Source: CBDFNC01 sp965249895 (GTDB lineage: Bacteria; Pseudomonadota; Gammaproteobacteria; Enterobacterales; CBDFNC01). Taken from it: DNA of 64,000 nt. The notes below the pieces were generated by a model. That model made no database searches. It saw nothing but the letters and a program-made list of their open reading frames with translations, and had not been told where the DNA came from. The position numbers and the translations under genes were made by a program. Location: the NCBI GenBank assembly GCA_965249895.1, contig CBDFNC010000003.1, positions 372,001 to 436,000 on the forward strand. The letters are read 5' to 3'. Below, in pieces: positions 24,876-34,470 of the stretch. Numbering within the stretch: position 1 is the stretch's first letter; each line of letters starts with the position of its first letter.

Positions 24876-25607
24876 TTAGTTGTTGAAGTGTGCTTCCAGC
24901 TCTTCGCTGCCACCTATGTGCTGACCGCCGATAAAGACCTGGGGTACAGTGCTGTGACCGGTAAGCGCCTGCAGGCTGACACTGGTAGCATCTTTGCCCA
25001 GTACAATTTCTTCGAACTCCTGGCCGTTTGCTTTCAGCAGATCTTTCGCCTTGGCACAGAAAGGACAACCCGGTTTAGTGATGATGCTGACCGCCTCAGG
25101 TGCTTTAGCTTCGGCATTGATATAGTTCAGCATGGTGTCGGCATCTGATACTTCAAACGGGTCGCCCGGCTGGTTTGGCTCGATAAACATCTTGTCTACC
25201 ACGCCGTCTTTAACCAGCATGGAGTAACGCCAGCTACGCTTACCGAAACCCAAATCATCCTTACCAACCAGCATGCCCATACCAGCAGAGAATTCGCCGT
25301 TACCATCAGGGATAACTGTGATATTTTCAGCTTCCTGATCCGCCAACCAGGCATTCATTACAAAGGTATCGTTAACGCTTAAGCAAACGATTTCATCGAC
25401 ACCGTTTTCTTTTAATACACCGGCCAGTTCGTTGTAACGTGGTAGATGGGTAGATGAACACGTTGGGGTAAAGGCGCCAGGTAACGCAAATAATGCGACG
25501 GTTTTACCTTTAAACAACTCATCTGTAGTCACATCAACCCAGGCATCGCCCTGGCGTGTGTGGAATGTAACCTGTGGTACTTGTTGACCTTCTTTGTTCT
25601 CTAACAT
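24876..25607 (-). CDS. Peroxiredoxin-glutaredoxin fusion (Prx5-Grx)
   Basis: A 243-residue hybrid peroxidase. Residues 1 to 165 form a Prx5 peroxiredoxin with the peroxidatic Cys in LPGAFTPTCSSTHLPRY. Residues 175 to 243 form a glutaredoxin with IITKPGCPFCAKAKDLLKA and HSTVPQVFIGGQHIGGSEEL. The fusion reduces hydrogen peroxide and organic peroxides at the expense of glutathione without a separate glutaredoxin, as in Haemophilus and Vibrio. Genes for such fusions are often next to oxyR; no OxyR is present here, but the disulfide reductase follows on the same strand. Confidence 0.95.
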   Translation of the reverse strand: MLENKEGQQVPQVTFHTRQGDAWVDVTTDELFKGKTVALFALPGAFTPTCSSTHLPRYNELAGVLKENGVDEIVCLSVNDTFVMNAWLADQEAENITVIPDGNGEFSAGMGMLVGKDDLGFGKRSWRYSMLVKDGVVDKMFIEPNQPGDPFEVSDADTMLNYINAEAKAPEAVSIITKPGCPFCAKAKDLLKANGQEFEEIVLGKDATSVSLQALTGHSTVPQVFIGGQHIGGSEELEAHFNN

Positions 25608-25797
25608 GCTGATTCCTCGTTTAAATTGTTGTTTCGTTTTGATGTGGTCATTATTGTCTTTTACTGCTGATAGTTAAAATCGTTTAAAGCTCATAGTTCT
25701 ATAGGTTTTGGCTATCAATGTGATTTTGTTCATAGGAACTATCTATCACTTTAGATATGACAAGCCGGCAGGGATATCAGGGGATGGGCTGATCAGG

Positions 25798-26889
25798 TTA
25801 ATCGGCCGGTGATAACCTTAACAGTTGGCCGTTATCGCTGTCTGTCAGTAAATATAAAAGCTGATCCGGCCCTGTCCTGACATCCCTGATCCGACCAAAA
25901 GCACCGTCCAGCAACCTTTCCTCTTCGATTACCTGGTTCTGTTTCAGCCTTAAGCGCACCAGTTGGCCAAATTTGAGAGAGCCGACAAACAGATCACCCT
26001 GCCATTTTCTCAGTGTTCGGCCGCTATACCAGGCCATACCGGACGGTGCGATGGAAGGATCCCAGTAATGGACTGGTTGCTCCATACCTTGTTTGTGTGT
26101 TCCCTCACCAATTTTTGTACCCGTGCCATAGTTGGCGCCATAGGTGATTACAGGCCAGCCAAAGTTTGCGCCCATTTTGGCTGGATTTAACTCATCGCCA
26201 CCCTGAGGGCCGTGTTCGTGGCTCCAAAGTTGGCCTGAATTATCCAGTGCTAACCCCTGAATGTTTCTATGCCCATAGCTGAATATTTCAGCTCGTTTGC
26301 TGTTTACAAAAGGGTTGTCCGGGGGAATAGAGCCATCGGGGTAAATTCGGATCAGGCTGCCTAAATGATTATTCAGTCGCTGCGCATCCTGCCGGTTGCC
26401 TCGATCGCCCAGGCTAATGAACAGGTATTCTCCCTGCCTGACCAAACGACTACCAAAATGCCTGCCGCCCATAACCTTGGGTTCAGCTACGAAAATGACC
26501 TTTAATTCTGAAAGCTGGTTATTTTGTAATTTAGCCCTGGCCACCTGAGTGCCTTTATTAAAGCGGCCTGCTGCATAGGAAAAAAATATCACCCGATTGG
26601 TGGCAAAGTCGGGATCAAGGATCACATCCAGCAACCCACCTTGTCCTCCGCTGGCAATGAGCGGAAGCCCCTGGATTTGATCTCTGCTGCAGTTGTCTAA
26701 ATTCAGCTTAAGCAGCTTGCCTGAACGCTCTGTGATTAAGGCCTGAGCTTGGTTAATAAAAGCCACTGACCAGGGGTGGTCCAGCCCTGAGCAAACTTCT
26801 TCTATTTTAAAATTAAGGTGTTTACTGTGTATCACCTTTGCCTGTAACGGAAAGATAAACAGAGCCAGTAAACAAATTAGCAGTCGCAT
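25798..26889 (-). CDS. PQQ-dependent sugar dehydrogenase family protein
   Basis: A 363-residue periplasmic six-bladed propeller of the YliI/soluble aldose dehydrogenase family. The signal peptide is MRLLICLLALFIFPLQA. Family marks are EEVCSGLDHPWSVAFIN, FFSYAAGRFNKGTQVARAKL, RHFGSRLV, YSYGHRN-type (IFSYGHRNIQGLALD) and HEHGPQGGDELNPAKMGANF. It oxidises aldoses with PQQ and passes electrons to the respiratory chain; the substrate is unspecified. It is a single gene with its own short leader, divergent from fdhD. Confidence 0.92.
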   Translation of the reverse strand: MRLLICLLALFIFPLQAKVIHSKHLNFKIEEVCSGLDHPWSVAFINQAQALITERSGKLLKLNLDNCSRDQIQGLPLIASGGQGGLLDVILDPDFATNRVIFFSYAAGRFNKGTQVARAKLQNNQLSELKVIFVAEPKVMGGRHFGSRLVRQGEYLFISLGDRGNRQDAQRLNNHLGSLIRIYPDGSIPPDNPFVNSKRAEIFSYGHRNIQGLALDNSGQLWSHEHGPQGGDELNPAKMGANFGWPVITYGANYGTGTKIGEGTHKQGMEQPVHYWDPSIAPSGMAWYSGRTLRKWQGDLFVGSLKFGQLVRLRLKQNQVIEEERLLDGAFGRIRDVRTGPDQLLYLLTDSDNGQLLRLSPAD

Positions 26890-26985
26890 AAAGTTTTCCT
26901 TGAAAATGTTTAATTACCAATAGTTTATATTAGCCAGATTTTGACCACATTTCTTTGCTTGACACCGGCATATTAGCCGGGTGTA

Positions 26986-27837
26986 GTGGGTTTATTTACG
27001 GTGACTAAAAATATGCGTGTTGACCCCAAAGGCGTGGTAGCGCCTGTAGCGGAACAGAGCTTTCCGGCCAGTCAAACTCAGCACTATCATTACTCAGATA
27101 GCGAACAGATGGGGACTGCCGAGTTGGTAACCGAAGTTGCCCTTGCCATTAGCTATAAAGGGGTGAATCATGTGGTTATGATGGTTTCTCCTATTGCGCT
27201 GGATGACTTTATTCTGGGCTTTTCTTTATCCGAAGGGATCATCCTGTCATCCCTTAGCCTGAAGGATATCGAGTATAAATCCACGGATATGGGGATAGAG
27301 GCCGATGTCACCATTAGTGAAAGAGACTTTAGCTCCCTCAAGCAGCAGCGGCGTCACCTTACCGGTCGCACGGGTTGTGGTATCTGTGGTCATGAAGCCC
27401 TGGAAAATGTTTTGCTGGTGAGTGAAGCAGGAGGAAAAACCGAATTACCTCCTATCACTGCGCTGGAAGGACTGGAGCAGCGGATCAGGGAATGGCAGCC
27501 TCACAGGAAAGTCTCGGGGGCGTTACATGGCGCCTTGTTTGTCAGCAACAGTGGAGAGGTGAAAGCTTGTCGGGAAGATATCGGGCGGCATAATGCATTG
27601 GATAAATTAATCGGTTTTTTAATCAAAACCAAGGTCGAGCCGGATTCTGGTTTTATTGTTATTACCAGCCGATGCAGTTATGAGTTGATCCAGAAGTTGG
27701 CCCGGGTCGCTTTTCCCACTCTGGTTTCTTTATCTTCACCGACGACATTAGCCGTGTCGTGGGCGCAGCAACACAATATCAATCTAATCCATATAACAAA
27801 AAAACAAGCTCCAAGGGTTTATAACAGGAGCCGCTAA
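26986..27837 (+). CDS. fdhD: Formate dehydrogenase accessory sulfurtransferase FdhD
   Basis: A 283-residue FdhD. It transfers sulfur from IscS to the molybdenum cofactor of formate dehydrogenase-type enzymes. The catalytic cysteine loop TGRTGCGICGHEALENV near residue 124 keeps both Cys; SGALHGALFVSNSG, REDIGRHNALDKLIG and SRCSYELIQKLARV are the remaining family blocks. The frame can start at a GTG (26986) or at the ATG nine codons on (27013); neither has a perfect ribosome site. Its stop is 26 bp before the molybdoenzyme gene, so the pair is an operon in which FdhD activates its neighbour. Confidence 0.95.
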   Translation: MGLFTVTKNMRVDPKGVVAPVAEQSFPASQTQHYHYSDSEQMGTAELVTEVALAISYKGVNHVVMMVSPIALDDFILGFSLSEGIILSSLSLKDIEYKSTDMGIEADVTISERDFSSLKQQRRHLTGRTGCGICGHEALENVLLVSEAGGKTELPPITALEGLEQRIREWQPHRKVSGALHGALFVSNSGEVKACREDIGRHNALDKLIGFLIKTKVEPDSGFIVITSRCSYELIQKLARVAFPTLVSLSSPTTLAVSWAQQHNINLIHITKKQAPRVYNRSR

Positions 27838-27863
27838 AGATAAGGCGGGCTGGAAGTAACACT

Positions 27864-30185
27864 ATGAGTAAAAAGAAGATAGCTAAATACGAGAACGCAG
27901 CCGGGGGATGGGGTGCATTGGCTAGTACGGCCAGGCATCTGATTAAAAGTGAAAATGTCGCCAAAAATGTCCGTAACCTGCTTAACACCAATCAAGACCT
28001 TGGTTTTGACTGCCCGGGTTGTGCCTGGGGTGAAAGCCGTGAAAAAGGCCATGTTAAATTCTGCGAAAATGGCGCCAAAGCCGTGAACTGGGAAGCAACC
28101 AGCAAAAGGGTGAAGCGTGATTTTTTCGAGCAGCACAAGGTAAGCTGGTTAAAGCTGCAGGACGGTTACTTCCTGGAATATCAGGGGCGTTTGTCTGAGC
28201 CTATGGTGTATAACGCCGATACGGATCATTACCAGGCGATCAGCTGGCGAGATGCGTTCGAGCTGATCGGCAAAGAACTTAATGGTTTGGACCACCCCAA
28301 CCAGGCGGAGTTTTATACCTCGGGCCGGACCAGTAATGAAGCCGCTTTTTTGTATCAATTGTTTGTCAGAAAATTTGGCAGCAATAACTTTCCAGACTGC
28401 TCTAATATGTGCCACGAAGCCAGTGGGGTTGCATTAACTCAGGCCATAGGTGTGGGTAAAGGAACGGTACAGATTTCAGATTTTGAGCACGCTGATGCTA
28501 TCTTTGTATTTGGTCAGAATCCGGGCACCAACCACCCCCGTATGCTGGACAGCCTGTACCAGGCTTCCCGTCGTGGCGCCAGAATTGTCAGCTTTAATAC
28601 CTTAAAAGAACGCGGGCTGGAGCGATTTGCCAACCCACAAAATAAAGCGGAAATGCTAACCCAGGGCTCAACCCCAATTAGTAGCCTGTATTTTACCCCT
28701 AAGTTGGGTGGTGATATGGCTGCAGTGCGAGGTATGGTCAAAGTCATGTTGGCCATGGACAGGAAAAATAAAGCGGCCGGGGGGGAAGGGATATTTGATA
28801 GTCAGTTTATTCGACAGCACTGTGAGGGCCTAGCGGTTTATCTTGAACAGGTTGACGGCACAAGCTGGCAGCACATCATTGAACAGTCCGGACTTAGCCA
28901 GGCTCAATTGGAGCAGGCCGGCCAAGTTCATATTAACGCCGATCGCGTGATATGTACCTGGGCCATGGGGATCACCCAGCATAAGCATTCAGTCGCCAGC
29001 ATTCATGAGATCACAAATTTGCAGCTCCTGCGTGGCCAAATAGGTAAACCAGGAGCAGGTTTATGCCCGGTTCGTGGGCACAGTAATGTGCAGGGTGATA
29101 GGACTATGGGCATTAATGAAAAACCGACAGCTGCTTTTCTTACTGGGATTGAGCAGGCCTTCGGATTTAAGCCGCCAAAACAGCATGGTCATAATACTGT
29201 GCAGGCCATAACTGCCATGCTTTCCGGTGAAAGTAAGGTGTTTATTGGCCTGGGAGGTAACTTTGCCGCGGCTGCGCCGGATACTGAATTAACTGAACAA
29301 GCGCTAAGAAATTGTAGTTTAACTGTGCATATTGCCACTAAGCTCAACCGAAGCCACCTGGTTACAGGTAAACAGGCGCTGATACTGCCTTGTTTGGGGC
29401 GAACGGATATAGATATTCAGGCTGGCGGAGCGCAGAAAGTCACGGTAGAAGACTCGTTCAGTATGGTCCACGCTTCCGCAGGTGTGGTGGACAGTGAACT
29501 AGATGAGATGCGCTCTGAACCGGCCATCATTGCAGGCATCGCCCATGCTACCTTAGGCAGTGACCATATTGACTGGTTTGGACTGGTGGCCGACTACGAC
29601 AATATCAGAAACAAAATTGCTCAGGTGATCCCCGGTTTCGAGAATTTTAACAGTAAGATAAAACAGGCGGGTGGTTTCTATTTAGGCAACTCTGCGGCGG
29701 CCTGCCAATGGAATACACAGCAAGGTAAAGCGCAGATAGTGAGCTATCCACTACCCGGTTCTATAGTCCCCCAGTCTGTTTATGAGCTGACCGATCAGCA
29801 AGTTTTTGTATTACAAACCTTACGTTCTCATGATCAATACAACACCACGGTTTATGGTATGGATGACAGGTACCGGGGTGTTTATGGTCAGCGTAAAGTG
29901 CTGATGATGAATAAGGCTGATATAGCTGCTCTTGGATTAAAGCACTTAGATAAGGTTAATCTTGAAGCATTATGGCCTGATGAGACAAAGCGTCAGGTAT
30001 TTGGTTTTACCCTAATTGAATACGATATTCCCAGTGGCAATGTTGCTGCTTATTACCCCGAAACTAACCCATTGGTTCCATTGGCAAGCACAGGTGATTT
30101 AAGCTGGACGCCTACCTCTAAATCAATTGCTATCCAGGTATCGGCAGATCAAGTGACGCTAAAGGCCAGTCGGTCATCAATATAA
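27864..30185 (+). CDS. FdhF/YdeP family molybdopterin oxidoreductase
   Basis: A 773-residue Mo/W-bisMGD enzyme of the YdeP group, related to formate dehydrogenase alpha. The N-terminal part has FDCPGCAWGESREKGHVKFC, typical of YdeP, not the CxxCxxxC cluster motif of true formate dehydrogenases. Later come EFYTSGRTSNEAAFLYQLF, NMCHEASGVALTQAIGVGKG, FGQNPGTNHPRMLDSL and GLCPVRGHSNVQGDRTMGI, then the C-terminal cofactor domain near LQTLRSHDQYNTTVYGMDDR. No in-frame TGA for selenocysteine is seen. The true substrate is not established; E. coli YdeP is linked to acid resistance. Confidence 0.92.
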   Translation: MSKKKIAKYENAAGGWGALASTARHLIKSENVAKNVRNLLNTNQDLGFDCPGCAWGESREKGHVKFCENGAKAVNWEATSKRVKRDFFEQHKVSWLKLQDGYFLEYQGRLSEPMVYNADTDHYQAISWRDAFELIGKELNGLDHPNQAEFYTSGRTSNEAAFLYQLFVRKFGSNNFPDCSNMCHEASGVALTQAIGVGKGTVQISDFEHADAIFVFGQNPGTNHPRMLDSLYQASRRGARIVSFNTLKERGLERFANPQNKAEMLTQGSTPISSLYFTPKLGGDMAAVRGMVKVMLAMDRKNKAAGGEGIFDSQFIRQHCEGLAVYLEQVDGTSWQHIIEQSGLSQAQLEQAGQVHINADRVICTWAMGITQHKHSVASIHEITNLQLLRGQIGKPGAGLCPVRGHSNVQGDRTMGINEKPTAAFLTGIEQAFGFKPPKQHGHNTVQAITAMLSGESKVFIGLGGNFAAAAPDTELTEQALRNCSLTVHIATKLNRSHLVTGKQALILPCLGRTDIDIQAGGAQKVTVEDSFSMVHASAGVVDSELDEMRSEPAIIAGIAHATLGSDHIDWFGLVADYDNIRNKIAQVIPGFENFNSKIKQAGGFYLGNSAAACQWNTQQGKAQIVSYPLPGSIVPQSVYELTDQQVFVLQTLRSHDQYNTTVYGMDDRYRGVYGQRKVLMMNKADIAALGLKHLDKVNLEALWPDETKRQVFGFTLIEYDIPSGNVAAYYPETNPLVPLASTGDLSWTPTSKSIAIQVSADQVTLKASRSSI

Positions 30186-30243
30186 TGGCTCTATCTGTTG
30201 GTTCATTAAGGCCAGAAAATACAACCGATAACCGCTTGCTACG

Positions 30244-30268
30244 GACTGCCTGATTTAATCAGACAGTC
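30244..30268. terminator. Palindromic terminator-like hairpin after the molybdoenzyme
   Basis: Twelve-base arms with one mismatch and a single central T, then CATTAAAAG. It is 58 bp past the stop codon. Confidence 0.5.
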
Positions 30269-30515
30269 ATTAAAAGAGGGTACGAGCCAACCTGGTTTCA
30301 CACGTGTAAGCGGGGTGTGGTCCGACGCTAATAAGTAGAGCTTTTTCCTGGTTAGTCCGCAAGGTATAGCTGTGGCCCTCTCCAATCGAACTAGCCAGAT
30401 AAAATTGAAGCTAAAGCGGCACAAATCCGGACTGACGGGTCGGGGCCATATGGTGGATGAGCAGTCCTTGCTTAAATACCTTGTTTTATTTGGTTTTTTG
30501 TGGGTTTTAAATGAA

Positions 30516-30533
30516 CCGCGCCCGACGGCGCGG
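30516..30533 (-). terminator. GC-rich terminator hairpin of the chemoreceptor gene
   Basis: Arms CCGCGCC and GGCGCGG with a four-base loop; on the minus strand it is followed by TTCATTTAAAA. It lies 11 bp past the stop codon. Confidence 0.65.
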
Positions 30534-30544
30534 CGGTTGGGGAG

Positions 30545-32188
30545 TTAAACCTTAAATTGAGCAACCAGGTTATCCAAGTGCTCACATTGTTCAGCCAGAG
30601 ATTGGCAGGCTTGTTCGGTATCGTTTGCCATACTGGCCATTTGATGACTGTTTTCCGCTATTTGCTGGACGTTGCGGTTTACATCTTCACTCACCTGGCT
30701 TTGTTCCGTAGCTGCGGTGGCTATCTGGATATTCATATCGTTAATTATGCTAATAGACTGGCTGATGGCATCCAGGGACTCACCTGCTTTGCTGGCCTGC
30801 CCGACGGTTTGAGAGCCACTTTCCCGGCTGGCATCCATGGCGGTGACCGCTTCTTTAGCTCCCTGTTGCAGCCGTTCTATCATGGCCTGTATTTCACCCG
30901 TGCTTTCCTGAGTTTTACTCGCCAGTGAACGAACTTCATCGGCAACAACGGCAAAGCCGCGGCCTTGCTCACCTGCGCGAGCAGCTTCTATTGCAGCATT
31001 TAGCGCCAGTAAATTAGTTTGGTCTGCGATGCCACGGATCACATCCAGAATCGAAGCTATATTACCCACATCTTGCTCCAGGGTATGAACCACGGTTCCG
31101 GCTTGTTTAATATCGCTGGCCAGGGTATCTATGGACTGTACCGTAGTAGAAAGTACTGATTTAGCTGTATTGGCTTCTTCGCTAGCAGTATTACTGGCTT
31201 GCGCTGCTTCATTGGCATTGTTGCTGACTGTTTCACTGGTGGTGCTCATTTCGTGAACGGCGGTTGCCACTACATCACTTTCGGTTTGCTGATTAGATAC
31301 ACCGCTGGCGACTTCTTTTATAACGCCTTGGATTTGCTCCATTTCTTTGCGAACCGCAGTGGAGGCGGAAATCACTTCACTGACAGTTGTGTGAATTTTT
31401 GCCACAAAAGTATTAAAATTATTGGCGAGCTGGCCTATTTCATCTTGGCTTTCTACTTTGACTCGCTGAGTCAGATCGCCTTCACCGGAAGCAATATTTT
31501 CCAATGTGCTGGACAGTCGCTTTAATGGCGCCAGTAATATGCCGGAGATCACCCAGGTCATCAATATGGACATGGCAAGGGCAATAATGACTCCTGCTTC
31601 CATGATAAAAGTGGCGGATTCTATTGCTTCACTTGCCTGATTTTTAAGCTCAGTCTGTTTGGATTCAATGGTGGTGTGTATTTTTTTCAGATGTTTGCGC
31701 ATGTCGGCAAAAAGCTGTTCGATATCCACTTCCAACTTTTCGAAATTATTTTCAGCATTTTCCAGATCGCCAAAAATTACTTGGTATTGATTTTTCCAGT
31801 GATCAAAAGCACTGAGTAGGGAATTTAAGTTGGACTGGTAGGAGGTCGGAATAATTTTCTGGTCTATCAGGGTTTGCACACTCTCCAGGCGTTTCTTAAT
31901 CCGGAAAATGTTGTCTTTGTATTCAGCTATATGTTTGTTTTCTGTGGTTTTATCTCCATGAGCCATGATCAGTCCCTGGCCTGCGGTGGTGACCTGGAAC
32001 AGGTCACGATAGCCATCTTCTAAATCATTCAGAACAGGTTGAATAGAGTCGTTTAGTACAGAATTTATACTGGTTTGTTTATTAAAGGAGATCAGGTTAA
32101 AAACTAAAATAGTGATAAATATAAGCACTGCGATAATAACGGGTATCGCCATTTTTATTCTGAAATTCAAATTATTTAACCAAGCCAT
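30545..32188 (-). CDS. Methyl-accepting chemotaxis protein
   Basis: A 547-residue chemoreceptor. Membrane helix 1 is at about residues 11 to 32 (MAIPVIIAVLIFITILVF), followed by a helical periplasmic domain with QPVLNDLEDGYRDLFQVTTA, and helix 2 at about 190 to 215. HAMP follows (LKRLSSTLENIASGEGDLTQ), then the signalling coiled coil with its tip at about 388 to 425 (IADQTNLLALNAAIEAARAG). The four-helix-bundle sensor resembles the 4HB/HBM class; the ligand is unknown. It is transcribed alone and divergently from the Spy-like gene across a 330-bp gap. Confidence 0.95.
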   Translation of the reverse strand: MAWLNNLNFRIKMAIPVIIAVLIFITILVFNLISFNKQTSINSVLNDSIQPVLNDLEDGYRDLFQVTTAGQGLIMAHGDKTTENKHIAEYKDNIFRIKKRLESVQTLIDQKIIPTSYQSNLNSLLSAFDHWKNQYQVIFGDLENAENNFEKLEVDIEQLFADMRKHLKKIHTTIESKQTELKNQASEAIESATFIMEAGVIIALAMSILMTWVISGILLAPLKRLSSTLENIASGEGDLTQRVKVESQDEIGQLANNFNTFVAKIHTTVSEVISASTAVRKEMEQIQGVIKEVASGVSNQQTESDVVATAVHEMSTTSETVSNNANEAAQASNTASEEANTAKSVLSTTVQSIDTLASDIKQAGTVVHTLEQDVGNIASILDVIRGIADQTNLLALNAAIEAARAGEQGRGFAVVADEVRSLASKTQESTGEIQAMIERLQQGAKEAVTAMDASRESGSQTVGQASKAGESLDAISQSISIINDMNIQIATAATEQSQVSEDVNRNVQQIAENSHQMASMANDTEQACQSLAEQCEHLDNLVAQFKV

Positions 32189-32518
32189 ATTAGGTTCTCC
32201 AATGCATAGCAGTTCTAATTATTATTTGCTGACTAGTGTTTTATCGGTATTCAGAACGGAAAGCTATAGCTAGTAGCATATTTGTTTTGTGTTTCTGTGA
32301 TCTATTCGTCAGGTCGATACTTTTTTATAAAAGTTCACATTTTGATAATTTTAATGATGGGGGTGCTTCTTTTACTCTGTTAATTACTTAAAACCATAGA
32401 TAAAACACTGTAAATTCATGTATTTATTATTATCTGAAGGTTTCACCATTTGTTGCCTCTTGTTTGCACATTTATTTATCACACTAAGACTGAATTTAAT
32501 TAGTTAAGGGGTAAGGAA
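32189..32518. other. 330-bp AT-rich divergent promoter region
   Basis: Lies between the starts of the chemoreceptor (minus) and the Spy-like gene (plus). Very AT-rich, with no ORF of note; it must hold both promoters. No operator dyad stands out by eye. Confidence 0.5.
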
Positions 32519-32980
32519 ATGAAAAAGATTATTTTAGCTGTGGTAACGGCAATGACTTTGGTCGGTACCAGCTATGCAGCGGGTTCCGGTGGCGGTAAGG
32601 GCAGCCATCAACGGATGCAGAATTTTATTTACGACCATGTGCTTCAGTTAACGGATGAGCAACGTGCCGCTGTGGATGCGATTGATGAGGCAGCCAAGGT
32701 TTCATTGGACTCAATTAAGGAGCTAGGGGTGTCCAAAGCGGACTTTGATGTCTTAGATATGGAAAGTGAAGATTTTGATATGCAGCTTGCTGCACTTGCG
32801 GAGCAAAAGGGCGATATGGTTGAGCAAATGACAGTTGTTAAAGGCCAGTCAAGGGCGCAGGTTTATTTACTGTTGACCGAAGAGCAAAAGCTGGCGTTGG
32901 CCGAGTTTAAAGCCGAAGCCGTAGCCAGAAAGTTGCAGCGTGAGCAGCAAAGAGAGGAGCAGGAAAACACTGAAATCTAG
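32519..32980 (+). CDS. Spy/CpxP-like periplasmic protein (LTxxQ)
   Basis: A 153-residue exported protein with the signal peptide MKKIILAVVTAMTLVGTSYA. The mature part is helical and charged, with two LTxxQ motifs, VLQLTDEQRAAVDAIDEA and YLLLTEEQKLALAEF, which are the mark of Spy and CpxP periplasmic chaperones or metal-stress proteins. The tail is rich in Gln, Glu and Arg. It is expected to respond to envelope stress or metals; no adjacent two-component system is present. A ribosome site GGGGTAAGG precedes the ATG. Confidence 0.8.
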   Translation: MKKIILAVVTAMTLVGTSYAAGSGGGKGSHQRMQNFIYDHVLQLTDEQRAAVDAIDEAAKVSLDSIKELGVSKADFDVLDMESEDFDMQLAALAEQKGDMVEQMTVVKGQSRAQVYLLLTEEQKLALAEFKAEAVARKLQREQQREEQENTEI

Positions 32981-33163
32981 TCCCGCCGGCCATCTTGCTT
33001 AGGTGGCCAGTCAGTGTCGCCTAAAATAGACATTAATGTGTATATATCAGCTCAAATAGCCGTAAAACTAGGTAAATTGTTTTTCATATTTTCTTAAGTG
33101 TGACTTTTTTTACTTTTGCCACCTATATTGATAGCAAGGCCGTTAAAACCATGGGGGAAAGAG

Positions 33164-33745
33164 GTGAGTGGTCCTTTGCTGATATTGGCCGGTTTTGTTG
33201 CTCTACTGGTAGGTTTAGGTTTCTACATTTTAGATAAAAGAAAAAAAGAGCAGTTGCTAAGGGAGGTTCGCGCCCAACAAGCCAATCGCATTGCCATGTG
33301 CCGGGAACAATATAGGCTGGCGCTGACGGAGTTTGCTCAACAGGAATATATAACCGACGAAGGTGCCAAAGTATTGTTTGCGCTTGCCAATAATTTCTTC
33401 GTGTTTCAAGGTGTTAATGACGATAATCTGGTCAAGCTGGAGAATTTTACCAATGAGCTAGTTGAAGCTGTCTGTTTTGTAATTGGGGAAGATAAAACGG
33501 TAGCCCTCTCCGAGGCACATAAAGCAATACTACAAAGCTTTATCGATAAGCTGCCGGAAACCGCCAAGGAATGTAACCAAGACTTTTTCGACAATCTTTT
33601 ACCTGCCTTGTTAAAAGAGTTGTATGAAGCAGAACCACCTGCTGAACCAGAGCCTGGATATCATCAAACTGAACCTGTCGTTGTTAATAAGGATGAGCCC
33701 GTTTGGTCGGAAGATAGCGAGCCGCCAGCCGATAAGCCAGATTAA
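33164..33745 (+). CDS. Membrane-anchored hypothetical protein
   Basis: Not recognised. From the GTG at 33164, preceded by GGGGGAAAGAG, the protein has 193 residues: one N-terminal membrane helix (LLILAGFVALLVGLGFYIL), a basic stretch KRKKEQLLREVRAQQ, a helical cytoplasmic domain of about 125 residues, and a Pro/Glu-rich tail (PPAEPEPGYHQTEPVVVNKD). The frame extends upstream to a TTG at 33116 but this adds residues without a ribosome site. It stands alone between the Spy-like gene and the GST gene. Confidence 0.7.
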   Translation: MSGPLLILAGFVALLVGLGFYILDKRKKEQLLREVRAQQANRIAMCREQYRLALTEFAQQEYITDEGAKVLFALANNFFVFQGVNDDNLVKLENFTNELVEAVCFVIGEDKTVALSEAHKAILQSFIDKLPETAKECNQDFFDNLLPALLKELYEAEPPAEPEPGYHQTEPVVVNKDEPVWSEDSEPPADKPD

Positions 33746-33832
33746 CTTAAGATCTTTTAAATTGGATAATCAGACGTGTTGTCTGATTGCTGCTAGTCTA
33801 ACAATTCGATTTTTCCGGTAAAAGGACGAGTA

Positions 33833-34465
33833 ATGATTACCCTGTTTGGTGTTCCAAGAAGTCGATCGTTAAGAGTTTCCTGGACTTTAGAGGAGTTGGG
33901 TCTGGATTGGTCATATCAGTATATTGATTTTTCCAGGGGCGCCCACAAAGATGCTGAATTTTTGGCGTTAAACCCGGCAGGTAAAGTTCCCGCGTTAAAA
34001 GATGGAGATTTATTGCTGACTGAATCTGCAGCAATCTGCTTATACCTGGCTGAAAAATATGGCGATAGAAAGTTGCTGCCACAGCCAGGAGGAGATGAGT
34101 CAGGAGTGTTCCACCGTTGGGTCAGTTTTATCATTTGTGAACTGGAGCAGCCACTCTGGAGTATTGGCAAGCATAAATTTGCGTTACCGGAAGAGCAAAG
34201 GATCCCGCAAATGTTGTCTGTGGGAAGCTGGGAGTTTAATAAAGCTGCTAACATTGCTGAATTGTGGACTCCGGAACAGGGTTTTCTGTTGGGTGAAACC
34301 TTTACGGTGGCGGATATCCTGCTGGGCCATACCTTAAACTGGGCGGTTCGATTTGATCAGGTATTGCCATCTAAGCTGGCGGCATACAGAGAAAGAGTTA
34401 GCGCTCGACCCGCACTGAGCAACGCGCTAAATAAAGAGTTGGCTGGCGCCGGTCAGGGAAATTAA
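33833..34465 (+). CDS. Glutathione S-transferase family protein
   Basis: A 210-residue cytosolic GST. The thioredoxin-fold half has TLFGVPRSRSLRVSWTLEEL, with Ser as the likely glutathione-activating residue, LNPAGKVPALKDGDLLLTES (cis-Pro and the ESxAI motif) and the helical half has FTVADILLGHTLNWAV. This resembles the beta/plant-type family used in stress and detoxification. A strong AAAGGACG ribosome site precedes the ATG. It is a single gene ending at a shared terminator. Confidence 0.92.
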   Translation: MITLFGVPRSRSLRVSWTLEELGLDWSYQYIDFSRGAHKDAEFLALNPAGKVPALKDGDLLLTESAAICLYLAEKYGDRKLLPQPGGDESGVFHRWVSFIICELEQPLWSIGKHKFALPEEQRIPQMLSVGSWEFNKAANIAELWTPEQGFLLGETFTVADILLGHTLNWAVRFDQVLPSKLAAYRERVSARPALSNALNKELAGAGQGN

Positions 34466-34470
34466 AAAAG

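Larger units (their letters stand above)
30186..30544. other. 359-bp intergenic stretch with two hairpins
   Basis: Between convergent genes. A near-perfect palindrome of 25 bp at 30244-30268 (GACTGCCTGATT / AATCAGACAGTC) follows the molybdoenzyme gene, and a GC-rich hairpin sits at 30516-30533 beside the chemoreceptor stop. The 200 bp between hold no convincing ORF, tRNA or riboswitch. Confidence 0.6.

Noticed and set aside
27864..30185. Selenocysteine formate dehydrogenase
   Set aside because: The frame is open without internal TGA and the N-terminal motif is of YdeP type, not of true formate dehydrogenases.
30186..30544. Possible riboswitch or structured RNA after the molybdoenzyme gene
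   Set aside because: It lies between two convergent gene ends, so it leads no gene, and only terminator-type hairpins are evident.
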